8,240 nucleotides of DNA, taken from positions 1 through 8,240 of the forward strand of contig JAUIEM010000423.1 of assembly GCA_030428695.1 (NCBI GenBank), written 5' to 3'. A program made the position numbers and the translations under genes. The notes below the pieces were generated by a model. That model saw only the letters and a list, made by a program, of their open reading frames with translations, was not told where the DNA came from and did no database searches. The DNA is from a bacterium. Lineage in GTDB: Bacteria > Planctomycetota > J058 > JAJDCP01. Shown one piece after another: positions 1-5,993 of this stretch; position 1 is the first letter of the stretch; the number at the start of each line of letters is the position of its first letter.

Positions 1-1
1 G

Positions 2-169
2 CTGCTGCCCCCCGATCTCGGCGACGACCCGGCGCTGGCCGTGCTCGTCGCCTTCGCGCCCAGCCCGCCAATGGTCGGCGCGGTGGCGGACTTCCTGCGC
101 GGCGCGTGCGCGGCGCCGGGCGGAGCTCCCGTCGGCCCACGACGCGCGGCGCCGGCCGGTAACGGATAG
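2..169 (+). CDS. 3' end of an upstream gene, possibly a LysR-type transcriptional regulator
   Basis: The frame is open from the left edge and ends at TAG 167-169, giving the last 55 residues of a protein that starts outside the window. Through about residue 40 almost every codon ends in G or C, as in the clear genes here, which supports real coding. The stretch LPPDLGDDPALAVLVAFAPS followed by PPMVGAVADFLRGACAA resembles the end of a LysR substrate-binding domain, where a final strand is followed by a helix of the type 'RVRAFLDFL'. The last 15 residues are Gly/Ala/Pro-rich and look like an unstructured tail. The helix-turn-helix would lie outside the window, so the family call is weak; the coding call is better. 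It ends 36 bp before the promoter of the next gene, so the two are probably transcribed separately. Confidence 0.4.
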   Translation: MLPPDLGDDPALAVLVAFAPSPPMVGAVADFLRGACAAPGGAPVGPRRAAPAGNG

Positions 170-205
170 CCGGGCGGTGGGTACACCCGGCCGCGTCGCG
201 CTCGC

Positions 206-233
206 TTGACCGCCGTCGGGGCCCCGCTATCAT
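206..233 (+). promoter_or_regulatory. Sigma-70-like promoter for the HEAT/receiver-like gene
   Basis: TTGACC at 206-211 matches the -35 consensus at 5 of 6 positions and TATCAT at 228-233 matches the -10 at 5 of 6, with a 16-bp spacer. This is a striking match in such GC-rich sequence and lies just after the stop of the upstream gene. Transcription would start near 240, leaving a leader of about 220 nt before the ATG at 461. Confidence 0.5.
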
Positions 234-460
234 CTCCGCAACTCGTTGCATCCCAACGACCTAGGCATCGAGGCCACGGGGGGGCCGCGCTTCCCCGGCG
301 GACCGGCGAGCCTGCCGCGCGCCATCTCGCTAACTTCTGTCCCCTTCGACCCCCGCCTGCACGCGTCGCGTCGCCCTCCCCGGGCACCTCTCGCGCACGC
401 GCCCGGGGGCCGCACGATCCCACCGCTCGTCCCACGCTCGATCTACCTGAGGTAGTCCCC
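234..460 (+). promoter_or_regulatory. Long 5' leader with a hairpin and a palindrome over the ribosome binding site
   Basis: This non-coding stretch between promoter and ATG has two ordered elements. One is an 8-bp perfect inverted repeat, CCCCGGGC at 378-385 and GCCCGGGG at 401-408, with a 15-nt loop. The other is a 13-bp odd palindrome, CTACCTGAGGTAG at 443-455, centred on G449, which contains the Shine-Dalgarno bases TGAGG (448-452), 8 nt before the ATG at 461. The open frame from TTG 206 runs through here in phase with the gene, but its predicted residues are Pro/Arg-rich and unlike the signal peptide that starts at 461, so I treat it as untranslated. No known riboswitch is recognised. 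Confidence 0.3.
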
Positions 461-2530
461 ATGACCGGATGGAACCGGAAACTCGGACTGGTTGTCGCCC
501 TCTCCGCCCTGGCCCTGCCCGCGGCCGCCCAGGACGCGGGGGACCTGTTCCGGGAAGGCGTCGACCTCCTGCAGCGGGGACGCGATGGCGAGGCGCTGGT
601 CGCCTTCAAGAAGGCGCTCGCCGCCGAGCCCACGAACGAGGAGGCCTTCGAGCTCTTCCGCAGCGTCGACCACGACGTGTGGCTGCAGATGCTGACCCGC
701 GAGGGCGACATGCAGCTCGTCGCGCAGCGGTTCATGTCGCTCTCCGAGCTCGGCCGCCGCGAGCGCCGCAACGACCGCGACGCGATCCGCGCGCTGGTCG
801 CCGACGTGCTGACCGACGACGTGGTGGCGCGCCGCGCGGCCCTGCGCCAGCTCTCCGCCGACCACGGCGAGTTCGCGGTGCCGTACATGCTGGCCGCCGT
901 CGCCGACCAGGGGAACGAGGAGCGGCGCGTCCTCGCGATGGACGGCCTGGCCCGCCTGGGCTTCGAGGCCGTGCTGCCGGTGATCGAGGCGCTGCAGACC
1001 GACGACGCGTTCCTGCGCCGCAACCTGGCCCTGGTGCTCGGGAACATCGGCGACGCCCGCGCGGTCGCCACCCTCAGCCACCTCGCCTCGGCCGACGACG
1101 ACGCGGGTGTCCGCGCCGCCGCCGCCGCCAGCCTCCAGCGCCTGGGCGGCGCCGTGGATCCCGCGGCGGCCTTCCGCCAGGCCGGCGACGACTACCACTT
1201 CCGCCGCGACAACGTCCTGGCGGCGCACATGGTCAGCGACGTGGTCTGGAGCTGGACCGACGGCGGCCTCTCGTCGACCGAGGTCCCCGCCTCCCTGTAC
1301 AACGACGTGCTGTCGCGCCGTGCCTACGCGCGCTCGCTGGCCGTCGACCCGACCTCGCGCGACTCCCTCGCGGGCCTCGCGCGCGCCAACGTCTCGGCCA
1401 TGGCCGACCTCCAGCGCCTGGAGGCCGCCGACATGGACGCCGGCGAGTGGTCCGACGCGGTCGCCGCGGGCGCCCTCGAGGTGTACCTGTGCGGCGCCGA
1501 CGCCCTCGACGCCGCGCTCGAGACCTCCGTGCGCGAGAACGACCTGGTCGTGGGCGCCGCCCTGGCGCGCATGATCGGCGAGGTCGCCTCCGAGCCGACC
1601 CCGGGCCTCGCCGCGGCCGTGACCTCCTCGCAGGGCGAGCTGCAGGCCGAGGCCGCGCTGGCCCACGCGCACCTGGCCCTGGCCTCCGGCCAGCCGGTCG
1701 CCGCCGCCGCCGTGGACGTGCTGGCCGCCAACGCCGGCCGCGAGATCGTCCGCATCGCCGCGATCGTGGACGCCGACGGCGCCCGCGCCGGCGCGCTGGC
1801 GGCCGCCCTCGAGGACGCCGGCGTCTCCGTGCACCAGTGGACCCGCGGCGCCGACGCCCTGGCGCTGGCCCGCCGCGTGCCCGGCCTCGACGCCGTGGTC
1901 GTGGCCGACAGCCTCCCGGACCTGACCACCTCGCAGGTGATCTCCGAGCTGCGCACGCACCCGCAGTACGCCGAGACGCCGATGGTCGTCGTGGCCGCCG
2001 ACGTCGACTCCGCCGAGGAGATCTTCGGCGAGTCCACCGACGCGATCGTGTCCGGCGCCGACGACGCGGGGGCGGTGCTCGAGCTGATGTCCGACCCCAC
2101 GGGGGACCGCGCCCGCGCCCGCGACCTGGCGGTGCGCTCCGCGCAGGCCCTGGCCGCCGTGGCGGGCTCCTCGTCGCTCGCCGGCGCCGAGCCGGCCCTG
2201 ATCACGAACGCCGTGGCGCGCGACGACGACGTCGCGGTGCCCAGCATGGCCGCCCTGGGGCAGGGCGGCAGTGCCTCCTCGGTGGACGCCCTGGCCGGCG
2301 TCGCCCTGGACGGCGACCGCAGCGACGAGGCCCGCGCGGCGGCCGCCCACGCCCTGGCCGGGCTCTTCGGCCGCGGCCTGCGGCCGGGCGCCGACGTCAC
2401 CCTCGGCCTCGAGGCCCTGCTGGCCTCCGACGCCGCCCTCGAGGTGCGCGCGGCGGCGGCCCACGCCCTCGGCGCCCTCGGCAGCGGCGGGGAGATCCTC
2501 GGCGGCGTGAGCTCGGCCCCGACCGAGTAG
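461..2530 (+). CDS. Exported HEAT-repeat protein with an internal receiver-like domain
   Basis: This is a 689-residue protein of unknown exact function. The ATG at 461 is chosen because it has a Shine-Dalgarno sequence (448-452) and begins a signal peptide: basic residues R6/K7, a hydrophobic run 8-20, and an AAA site near residues 21-23. Residues 25-60 look like one TPR unit. Residues about 105-230 form HEAT/PBS-lyase-type repeats, with further Ala-rich HEAT-like helices at about 550-675. Between them, residues about 428-543 (window 1742-2089) resemble a response-regulator receiver domain: acidic D437/D439, a phospho-acceptor-like D483 in VADSLPD, and strand PMVVVAAD at 507-514. The conserved Thr/Ser is Ala here and the conserved Lys aligns with Gly532, so phosphorylation is doubtful. 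The protein probably acts as a scaffold outside the cytoplasm. No partner enzyme adjoins it; a tRNA gene follows. Confidence 0.85.
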   Translation: MTGWNRKLGLVVALSALALPAAAQDAGDLFREGVDLLQRGRDGEALVAFKKALAAEPTNEEAFELFRSVDHDVWLQMLTREGDMQLVAQRFMSLSELGRRERRNDRDAIRALVADVLTDDVVARRAALRQLSADHGEFAVPYMLAAVADQGNEERRVLAMDGLARLGFEAVLPVIEALQTDDAFLRRNLALVLGNIGDARAVATLSHLASADDDAGVRAAAAASLQRLGGAVDPAAAFRQAGDDYHFRRDNVLAAHMVSDVVWSWTDGGLSSTEVPASLYNDVLSRRAYARSLAVDPTSRDSLAGLARANVSAMADLQRLEAADMDAGEWSDAVAAGALEVYLCGADALDAALETSVRENDLVVGAALARMIGEVASEPTPGLAAAVTSSQGELQAEAALAHAHLALASGQPVAAAAVDVLAANAGREIVRIAAIVDADGARAGALAAALEDAGVSVHQWTRGADALALARRVPGLDAVVVADSLPDLTTSQVISELRTHPQYAETPMVVVAADVDSAEEIFGESTDAIVSGADDAGAVLELMSDPTGDRARARDLAVRSAQALAAVAGSSSLAGAEPALITNAVARDDDVAVPSMAALGQGGSASSVDALAGVALDGDRSDEARAAAAHALAGLFGRGLRPGADVTLGLEALLASDAALEVRAAAAHALGALGSGGEILGGVSSAPTE

Positions 2531-2552
2531 CGTCGCGGCGGGACCCTCACCG

Positions 2553-2581
2553 CCCGCGGGGGACGGGACCCGGTCCGCGGG
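2553..2581 (+). terminator. Possible terminator hairpin after the HEAT/receiver-like gene
   Basis: CCCGCGG at 2553-2559 pairs with CCGCGGG at 2575-2581 around a 15-nt loop, starting 23 nt after the stop codon. The loop can form an alternative small hairpin (GGACC/GGTCC). No T-tract follows, so this is not a canonical intrinsic terminator; position is the main support. Confidence 0.25.
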
Positions 2582-2662
2582 TAAGCGCGTGGCGCCCCCG
2601 CGCGCCGCGCAGTAAGGTACGCGCCGCGGTCCGCCCGACGGGCCGCGCGCGCAGCGCGAGAA

Positions 2663-2737
2663 GCCAGAGTAGCTCAACGGTAGAGCACTGCTTTCGTAAA
2701 GCAGGGGTTACGAGTTCGAATCTCGTCTCTGGCTCCA
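2663..2737 (+). tRNA. tRNA-Thr (anticodon CGT)
   Basis: A complete 75-nt cloverleaf folds by eye. The acceptor stem is GCCAGAG with CTCTGGC, the D stem GCTC/GAGC with loop AACGGTA, the anticodon stem CTGCT/AGCAG with loop TTCGTAA, the variable loop GGGTT, and the T stem ACGAG/CTCGT with loop TTCGAAT. The discriminator base is T and CCA is encoded. The anticodon CGT (2695-2697) reads the threonine codon ACG, common in these high-GC genes. The promoter is not clear; TAAGGT at 2613-2618 is a poor -10 candidate. Its last 22 bases, with two following bases, are repeated exactly at 3944-3967, marking it as the likely integration site of the downstream island. Confidence 0.97.
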
Positions 2738-2739
2738 CT
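2716..2739 (+). repeat. Direct repeat, left copy (attL-like, tRNA-Thr 3' end)
   Basis: These 24 bases run from the T loop through the acceptor stem and CCA to two bases past the tRNA. They are identical to 3944-3967. This copy belongs to the intact tRNA, as expected when an element integrates into a tRNA 3' end and leaves the gene functional. Confidence 0.85.
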
Positions 2740-3054
2740 TTCAACCGCTTGCGGTGGACGGGGTCAGTCCCCGATCCCCAAGCCGGTCACCGTCGGCAGG
2801 GGTCAGCGCGGAGCTCGCTGCGGGCCCGGCGCCGCCGGGCTAACGTCGAGAAGGGAAGAAGCGCGGGCGCGGCTGGAGCTACGGGCGGCGCAGGAGTTCG
2901 GCCGTCCTGGAGGACTCGAGGCGGCTTAGCCTGTACGCGCCTCTCCTGCGGAACCTCGGCGGGGTGCCGAAGGGGCGTTGGCGCTCAGAATGAGCGCAGG
3001 TACTGTCGGTAGGCGATACATGGAGCTGATTGAATACGATCAGGATTCAAGACC
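2740..3054. other. Non-coding left part of the island
   Basis: I see no supported gene in these 315 bases. ACCGC/GCGGT with a TT loop lies just after the tRNA. GGGGTCAGTCCCC at 2760-2772 is a short hairpin of a kind seen in REP-like repeats, and GGGGTCAG recurs at 2799-2806. A perfect 7-bp inverted repeat sits at 2981-2997. Composition becomes less GC-rich from about 2990 on, approaching the DUF4145 gene. Confidence 0.5.
2981..2997. promoter_or_regulatory. Perfect inverted repeat upstream of the DUF4145 gene, possible operator
   Basis: GCGCTCA and TGAGCGC are exact reverse complements separated by GAA. The palindrome lies 57 bp before the ATG at 3055, in the region where a promoter is expected, although I could not find a convincing -35/-10 pair. 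It may be an operator or a simple stem-loop. Confidence 0.3.
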
Positions 3055-3708
3055 ATGAAGTGTCCGCACTGCCTCACTTCGTTTCACCACCAGTGGGCGT
3101 TGGAAACCAGATTCCGGGATGCCGATGGAAACTGGCGCATTGACAGCACGACATGCCCCGCGTGCATGAAGGTGATCATCCGCCTCCAGCGCGGAAGTTG
3201 GGGAATTGGCCCAGCAGGAAACGAGACTTGGACGACCAACGAGTCGATTGACGTGCGACCGCTCGGATCATCGCGAGCCCCATGTCCGCCTGAGGTACCG
3301 AAGGAGATTGCTGAAGACTACGCGGAGGCATGTACGGTACTTCCCTTCAGTGCGAAAGCCGCGGCTGCCCTAAGCCGGCGGTGCTTGCAGGCTGTTCTGC
3401 GGGAGTCGGGGATTCAGAAGCGGACCCTCGCCGAGGAGATCGAGGAGTACATTGGCCTTCCGTCAACGCCCACACTCCTTTCCGAAAGCGTCGATGCTGT
3501 GCGCAACGTTGGGAACTTCGCCGCTCACCCAATGAAGAGCTCCTCGTCCGGCGAGATCTTGCCGGTGGAACCCGGCGAGGCTGAGTGGACGCTAGACGTA
3601 CTAGAGGCTCTTTTTGACCATCTCTACGTGCAGCCCGCGCGGCTGAAGAAGAAGCGTGCTGCGCTGGACAAGAAGCTGGGGGAGGCTGGGAAGCCCCCGC
3701 TAAAGTAG
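3055..3708 (+). CDS. Zinc-ribbon DUF4145 domain protein
   Basis: This 217-residue protein is complete and not exported. CAGGA at 3041-3045 serves as ribosome binding site, 9 nt before ATG 3055. The N-terminus has two CxxC knuckles, C3/C6 and C34/C37, forming a probable zinc ribbon. Residues about 85-192 match the DUF4145 pattern: a PPEVP segment, YAEA, the helix with AAAALSRRCLQAVL, then R150-NVGNFAAHP and a closing helix ending in LFDHLY. The tail from 196 is Lys-rich. DUF4145 domains occur alone or fused to restriction-type nucleases and often sit in variable islands; from memory the family is grouped with HEPN-like helical domains, though the R150-H158 spacing is longer than a classical HEPN RNase motif. 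Its biochemical role is unknown. Being the only gene in a tRNA island with different codon use suggests horizontal transfer and perhaps a defence role (inference). Confidence 0.85.
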   Translation: MKCPHCLTSFHHQWALETRFRDADGNWRIDSTTCPACMKVIIRLQRGSWGIGPAGNETWTTNESIDVRPLGSSRAPCPPEVPKEIAEDYAEACTVLPFSAKAAAALSRRCLQAVLRESGIQKRTLAEEIEEYIGLPSTPTLLSESVDAVRNVGNFAAHPMKSSSSGEILPVEPGEAEWTLDVLEALFDHLYVQPARLKKKRAALDKKLGEAGKPPLK

Positions 3709-3715
3709 CGGTTCT

Positions 3716-3755
3716 GACGTTATTGCACGTCATTGGATACCATTGGCGGGGTATC
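3716..3755 (+). terminator. Two small inverted repeats after the DUF4145 gene
   Basis: GACGT (3716-3720) pairs with ACGTC (3727-3731), and GATACC (3736-3741) pairs with GGTATC (3750-3755). They start 8 nt after the stop at 3708. Neither is followed by a T-tract, so they are at best weak terminators. Confidence 0.2.
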
Positions 3756-3943
3756 TATCGCGCCCGCGCGTGCTCATACACCTCCGCGCGCGAGCGAGTG
3801 GGCTGAGTCAATTGGGGCTGTGGGGAGCACCACGTCTAGATGGAGTTGTAGTGGTCGCCGAACCTCCGCGCCCGGCTGCCGCGACGGCTCTCCTTCTCCA
3901 CCCGCTGCCGTCGGGGCGCCTTCGTAGAGCATGGAGATTGGGA

Positions 3944-3967
3944 TCGAATCTCGTCTCTGGCTCCACT
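3944..3967 (+). repeat. Direct repeat, right copy (attR-like remnant of tRNA-Thr 3' end)
   Basis: This is a perfect 24-base copy of 2716-2739, not attached to a functional tRNA. Weaker, gap-free similarity extends 24 bases further left (3920-3943 against 2692-2715), including TTCGTA and AGCA around the anticodon loop. No acceptor 5' half or D arm precedes it, so it is a 3'-half remnant and not a second tRNA gene. Confidence 0.85.
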
Positions 3968-4147
3968 CCTCCCGCCGCGCCTCGCCGGCCCCCGCACGCG
4001 AGCCGCGCGAACCGCGCCGCGATCCGCGACCGGCGCGTGCGCGCGAGCGAGCGCGCGGACACCGCCGAGCGCGCGGTCGTCGTCCGCCGCGCGAGGCCGG
4101 CGCCTGCGCACGCGGCCTCCCCGCGCGCCGCGCGAGGTCGGCTCGCC

Positions 4148-4170
4148 CGCTCCGGGGACGCCCCGGAGCG
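4148..4170. terminator. Strong perfect hairpin, bidirectional terminator or operator candidate
   Basis: CGCTCCGGGG (4148-4157) and CCCCGGAGCG (4161-4170) pair perfectly over 10 bp around the loop ACG. No T-tract follows on either strand. It lies between the island and the operon, about 70 bp before the candidate -10, so it could insulate the two units. CCCGCTC at 4146-4152 can alternatively pair with GAGCGGG at 4186-4192. Confidence 0.35.
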
Positions 4171-4241
4171 CTCCAGGAGGCCCGCGAGCGGGACGGCCGC
4201 AGGCTTCCGCCGCGCCGCGCTCGCCATCCTGCCCGCGCGCC

Positions 4242-4247
4242 TATGAT
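4242..4247 (+). promoter_or_regulatory. Candidate -10 element for the peptidase operon
   Basis: TATGAT matches the -10 consensus at 5 of 6 positions and stands out in this GC-rich spacer. No good -35 is found 16-18 bp upstream. It would give a leader of about 90 nt before ATG 4344. Confidence 0.3.
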
Positions 4248-4343
4248 GGTCGCACCGGAGAGGGGGCCGCGCCGCGGTGCGCGGATTCGCTCCACCCCAC
4301 GGTGCGAGAGCCCTCCCGGCGGACAGGAACAGGGAGAACGACG

Positions 4344-5993
4344 ATGTCCAACCGCCTCGCGACCCTCGTGTTCGCGATCCTCGGCCTGGTGCTCTGCGCG
4401 CCGGCCGCCCGCGCCGGCGACCACAAGGACGAGCGCCTGGGATTCCAGATCAAGACCCCGCGCGACTGGAAGGAGACGCCCCTGCGGAAGGAGGAGCGCT
4501 GGGTCGTCGCCAACTACGTCTGCGACAAGAAGGACTACTACACCGACGGCGACACGAACTACACGCGCACCCACACGCCGACGCTGCGTGTCGTGGCCTT
4601 CGTCCACGAGGTGATCAACCGCCCCGACTTCGAGGAGGAGGACGACGACGACAGCGACGAGAGCACGGTGCGCATCCGTCTCCAGAAGGTCTACCGCGAC
4701 TACAAGGAGTTCCTGCGCGAGACCGACTCGGAGGGGCACTACTACGACGAGGAGGAGACGGGCGAGGTCGACGACGTCGAGGTCGACCAGTACGTCATCC
4801 GCAAGGAGACCGCGACCGGCACGGGCAACAAGGTGATGATCACGTGGATCTACCACCTGGACATCGCCGACGTGGCGGTCGAGTTCGAGGTGCTCGAGGA
4901 CGTCTACAAGAAGCGCAAGTCGACGATCGAGAAGACCCTGCGCAGCTTCAAGACGATCGAGCGCACGAAGGGCCTCGACCTCGACCACATGTCGGGGGAC
5001 GTGTACATCTCGCTGTCCGACCTCGAGGAGATGACCCCCGAGGACCGCGCCCTGCGCCGCCAGGAGCAGCAGCGGCTGGACTGGCAGCGCCTCGTCGAGA
5101 CCCTGCCCGAGGGCTGGGAGACCGACGAGATCGACGGCACGTACGTCGCCTTCCACTCGGACATCGACGACAAGTTCTGCAAGGAGACCGTCGACCGCGT
5201 CCAGGCCATGATGGGGTGGATGGACGACGTGTTCGCCGACATCGGGCCCGGCGAGTACGTCCGCGGGCCGATCCTGCGCATCTGCCGCGACCGCGAGGAG
5301 GAGATCCAGTTCCGCGGCGCGGGCAGCGAGGGCGGCTTCGTGTCCGGCACCGAGCTCGTCACCCACAAGGACCGCACCGGGATCGGCGCGGAGTGGACCG
5401 AGATCGTCAGCGTCGGCGAGCGCACGCTGCAGATCTGGTTCATGGACCGCAACCAGGTGCTCTACCTGGGGATGCCCGGCTGGATGCGCGTGGGCCTGGG
5501 CAGCGCCTTCGAGAACGCCGACGTCCGCGGCCGGAAGCTCCGGTTCGGCGTCAGCGACTTCGAGCGCCTCCTGAAGCAGGAGTGCCGCGACATGGAGCCC
5601 ATGGGGATCCGCGAGCTGATCACCATGACCGGCAAGCAGTACCGCGAGCGGCTGAACAGCCGTGACTTCCGGCCCTGGTACCAGTCGATCGTGATGGCGC
5701 GGTTCCTGACCGAGCGCAAGAACCGGGAGGTGCTGTCCGACTACATGGCCAACCTGCGCGACGTGCTCGACGAGATCATCGAGGACGAGAAGGCCGAGCT
5801 CGAGAAGGACGGCGGCGGCACGAAGAAGCCGGAGAACGAGGAAGAGGAGGAGAAGATGTTCAAGGAGCGCCAGGAGCGCATCCGGGCCCGCGAACAGCGC
5901 CTGCTCGAGGAGGCCTTCCAGCGCACCTTCGGTGGCTGGGACGACCGGGACTGGGCCAAGTTCGAGAAGGCCTACATGAAGGAAGTGGACTGA
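4344..5993 (+). CDS. Exported protein: PsbP-like domain plus predicted inactive metallopeptidase-like domain
   Basis: This 549-residue protein starts at ATG 4344, which follows AGGGAG (4331-4336) by 7 nt and begins a signal peptide with a hydrophobic run and an ARA site near residue 24. An in-phase GTG at 4302 would bury that signal and is rejected. Residues about 30-206 look like a PsbP/Mog1-type domain: GFQIKTPRDWKE at the start and KSTIEKTLRSFK at the end, interrupted by acidic runs at 97-107 and 135-149. Residues about 255-475 parallel the DUF1570-like gluzincin layout of the next gene, including PGWMRVGLGSAFE (378-390), where active members have a 'P.W..EGLAEYF' motif. The HExxH helix is absent and the zinc-ligand Glu aligns with Val383, so I infer a pseudoenzyme. 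The C-terminus (475-525) is highly charged, probably coiled coil. It is the first gene of the operon. Confidence 0.8.
   Translation: MSNRLATLVFAILGLVLCAPAARAGDHKDERLGFQIKTPRDWKETPLRKEERWVVANYVCDKKDYYTDGDTNYTRTHTPTLRVVAFVHEVINRPDFEEEDDDDSDESTVRIRLQKVYRDYKEFLRETDSEGHYYDEEETGEVDDVEVDQYVIRKETATGTGNKVMITWIYHLDIADVAVEFEVLEDVYKKRKSTIEKTLRSFKTIERTKGLDLDHMSGDVYISLSDLEEMTPEDRALRRQEQQRLDWQRLVETLPEGWETDEIDGTYVAFHSDIDDKFCKETVDRVQAMMGWMDDVFADIGPGEYVRGPILRICRDREEEIQFRGAGSEGGFVSGTELVTHKDRTGIGAEWTEIVSVGERTLQIWFMDRNQVLYLGMPGWMRVGLGSAFENADVRGRKLRFGVSDFERLLKQECRDMEPMGIRELITMTGKQYRERLNSRDFRPWYQSIVMARFLTERKNREVLSDYMANLRDVLDEIIEDEKAELEKDGGGTKKPENEEEEEKMFKERQERIRAREQRLLEEAFQRTFGGWDDRDWAKFEKAYMKEVD

Larger units (their letters stand above)
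2716..3967 (+). mobile_element. Small tRNA-Thr-integrated island without a recombinase
   Basis: The segment is bounded by two identical 24-bp copies of the tRNA-Thr 3' end in direct orientation, 1228 bp apart. It contains one complete gene, the DUF4145 protein, whose codons end in A or T far more often than those of the flanking genes. Both the repeat and the composition shift argue for a foreign insert. No integrase or transposase can be found inside, so the element is either a deletion remnant, a passively mobilised cassette, or moved by a recombinase encoded elsewhere. A tandem tRNA duplication that decayed is a weaker alternative. Confidence 0.6.
3968..4343. other. GC-rich spacer before the peptidase operon
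   Basis: I find no supported gene in these 376 bases, although several frames are open on both strands because stop codons are rare at this GC content. Predicted products are Arg/Ala/Pro-rich and lack codon bias. Notable elements are many GCGC tracts, a perfect 10-bp inverted repeat at 4148-4170, and a candidate promoter -10 at 4242-4247. The region probably includes the old chromosomal flank of the island and the operon leader. Confidence 0.5.

Noticed and set aside
206..460. N-terminal extension of the HEAT/receiver-like gene from TTG 206
   Set aside because: The TTG is part of the -35 element, the added residues are low-complexity, and ATG 461 has a ribosome binding site and starts a signal peptide.
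443..2677. A 744-codon open frame on the minus strand opposite the HEAT/receiver-like gene
   Set aside because: It is a by-product of the strong G/C third-position bias of the plus-strand gene. Its product is Gly/Arg/Val/His-rich with no signal peptide or recognisable domain.
469..3012. An 847-codon plus-strand frame overlapping the same gene and the tRNA
   Set aside because: The product is almost entirely Arg/Pro/Gly/Ala and it runs across a tRNA gene, so it is a GC shadow.
3890..3967. A second complete tRNA gene near the right repeat
   Set aside because: Only the 3' part resembles tRNA; the anticodon stem does not pair and no D arm or acceptor 5' half can be found.
4302..4343. Fourteen-residue extension of the 4344 gene from GTG 4302
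   Set aside because: It would place charged residues ahead of a clean signal peptide, and AGGGAG is well placed for ATG 4344.
3774..5366. Long minus-strand frame across the spacer and the 4344 gene
   Set aside because: It crosses the island end and the operon leader, and the opposite strand has the supported gene.
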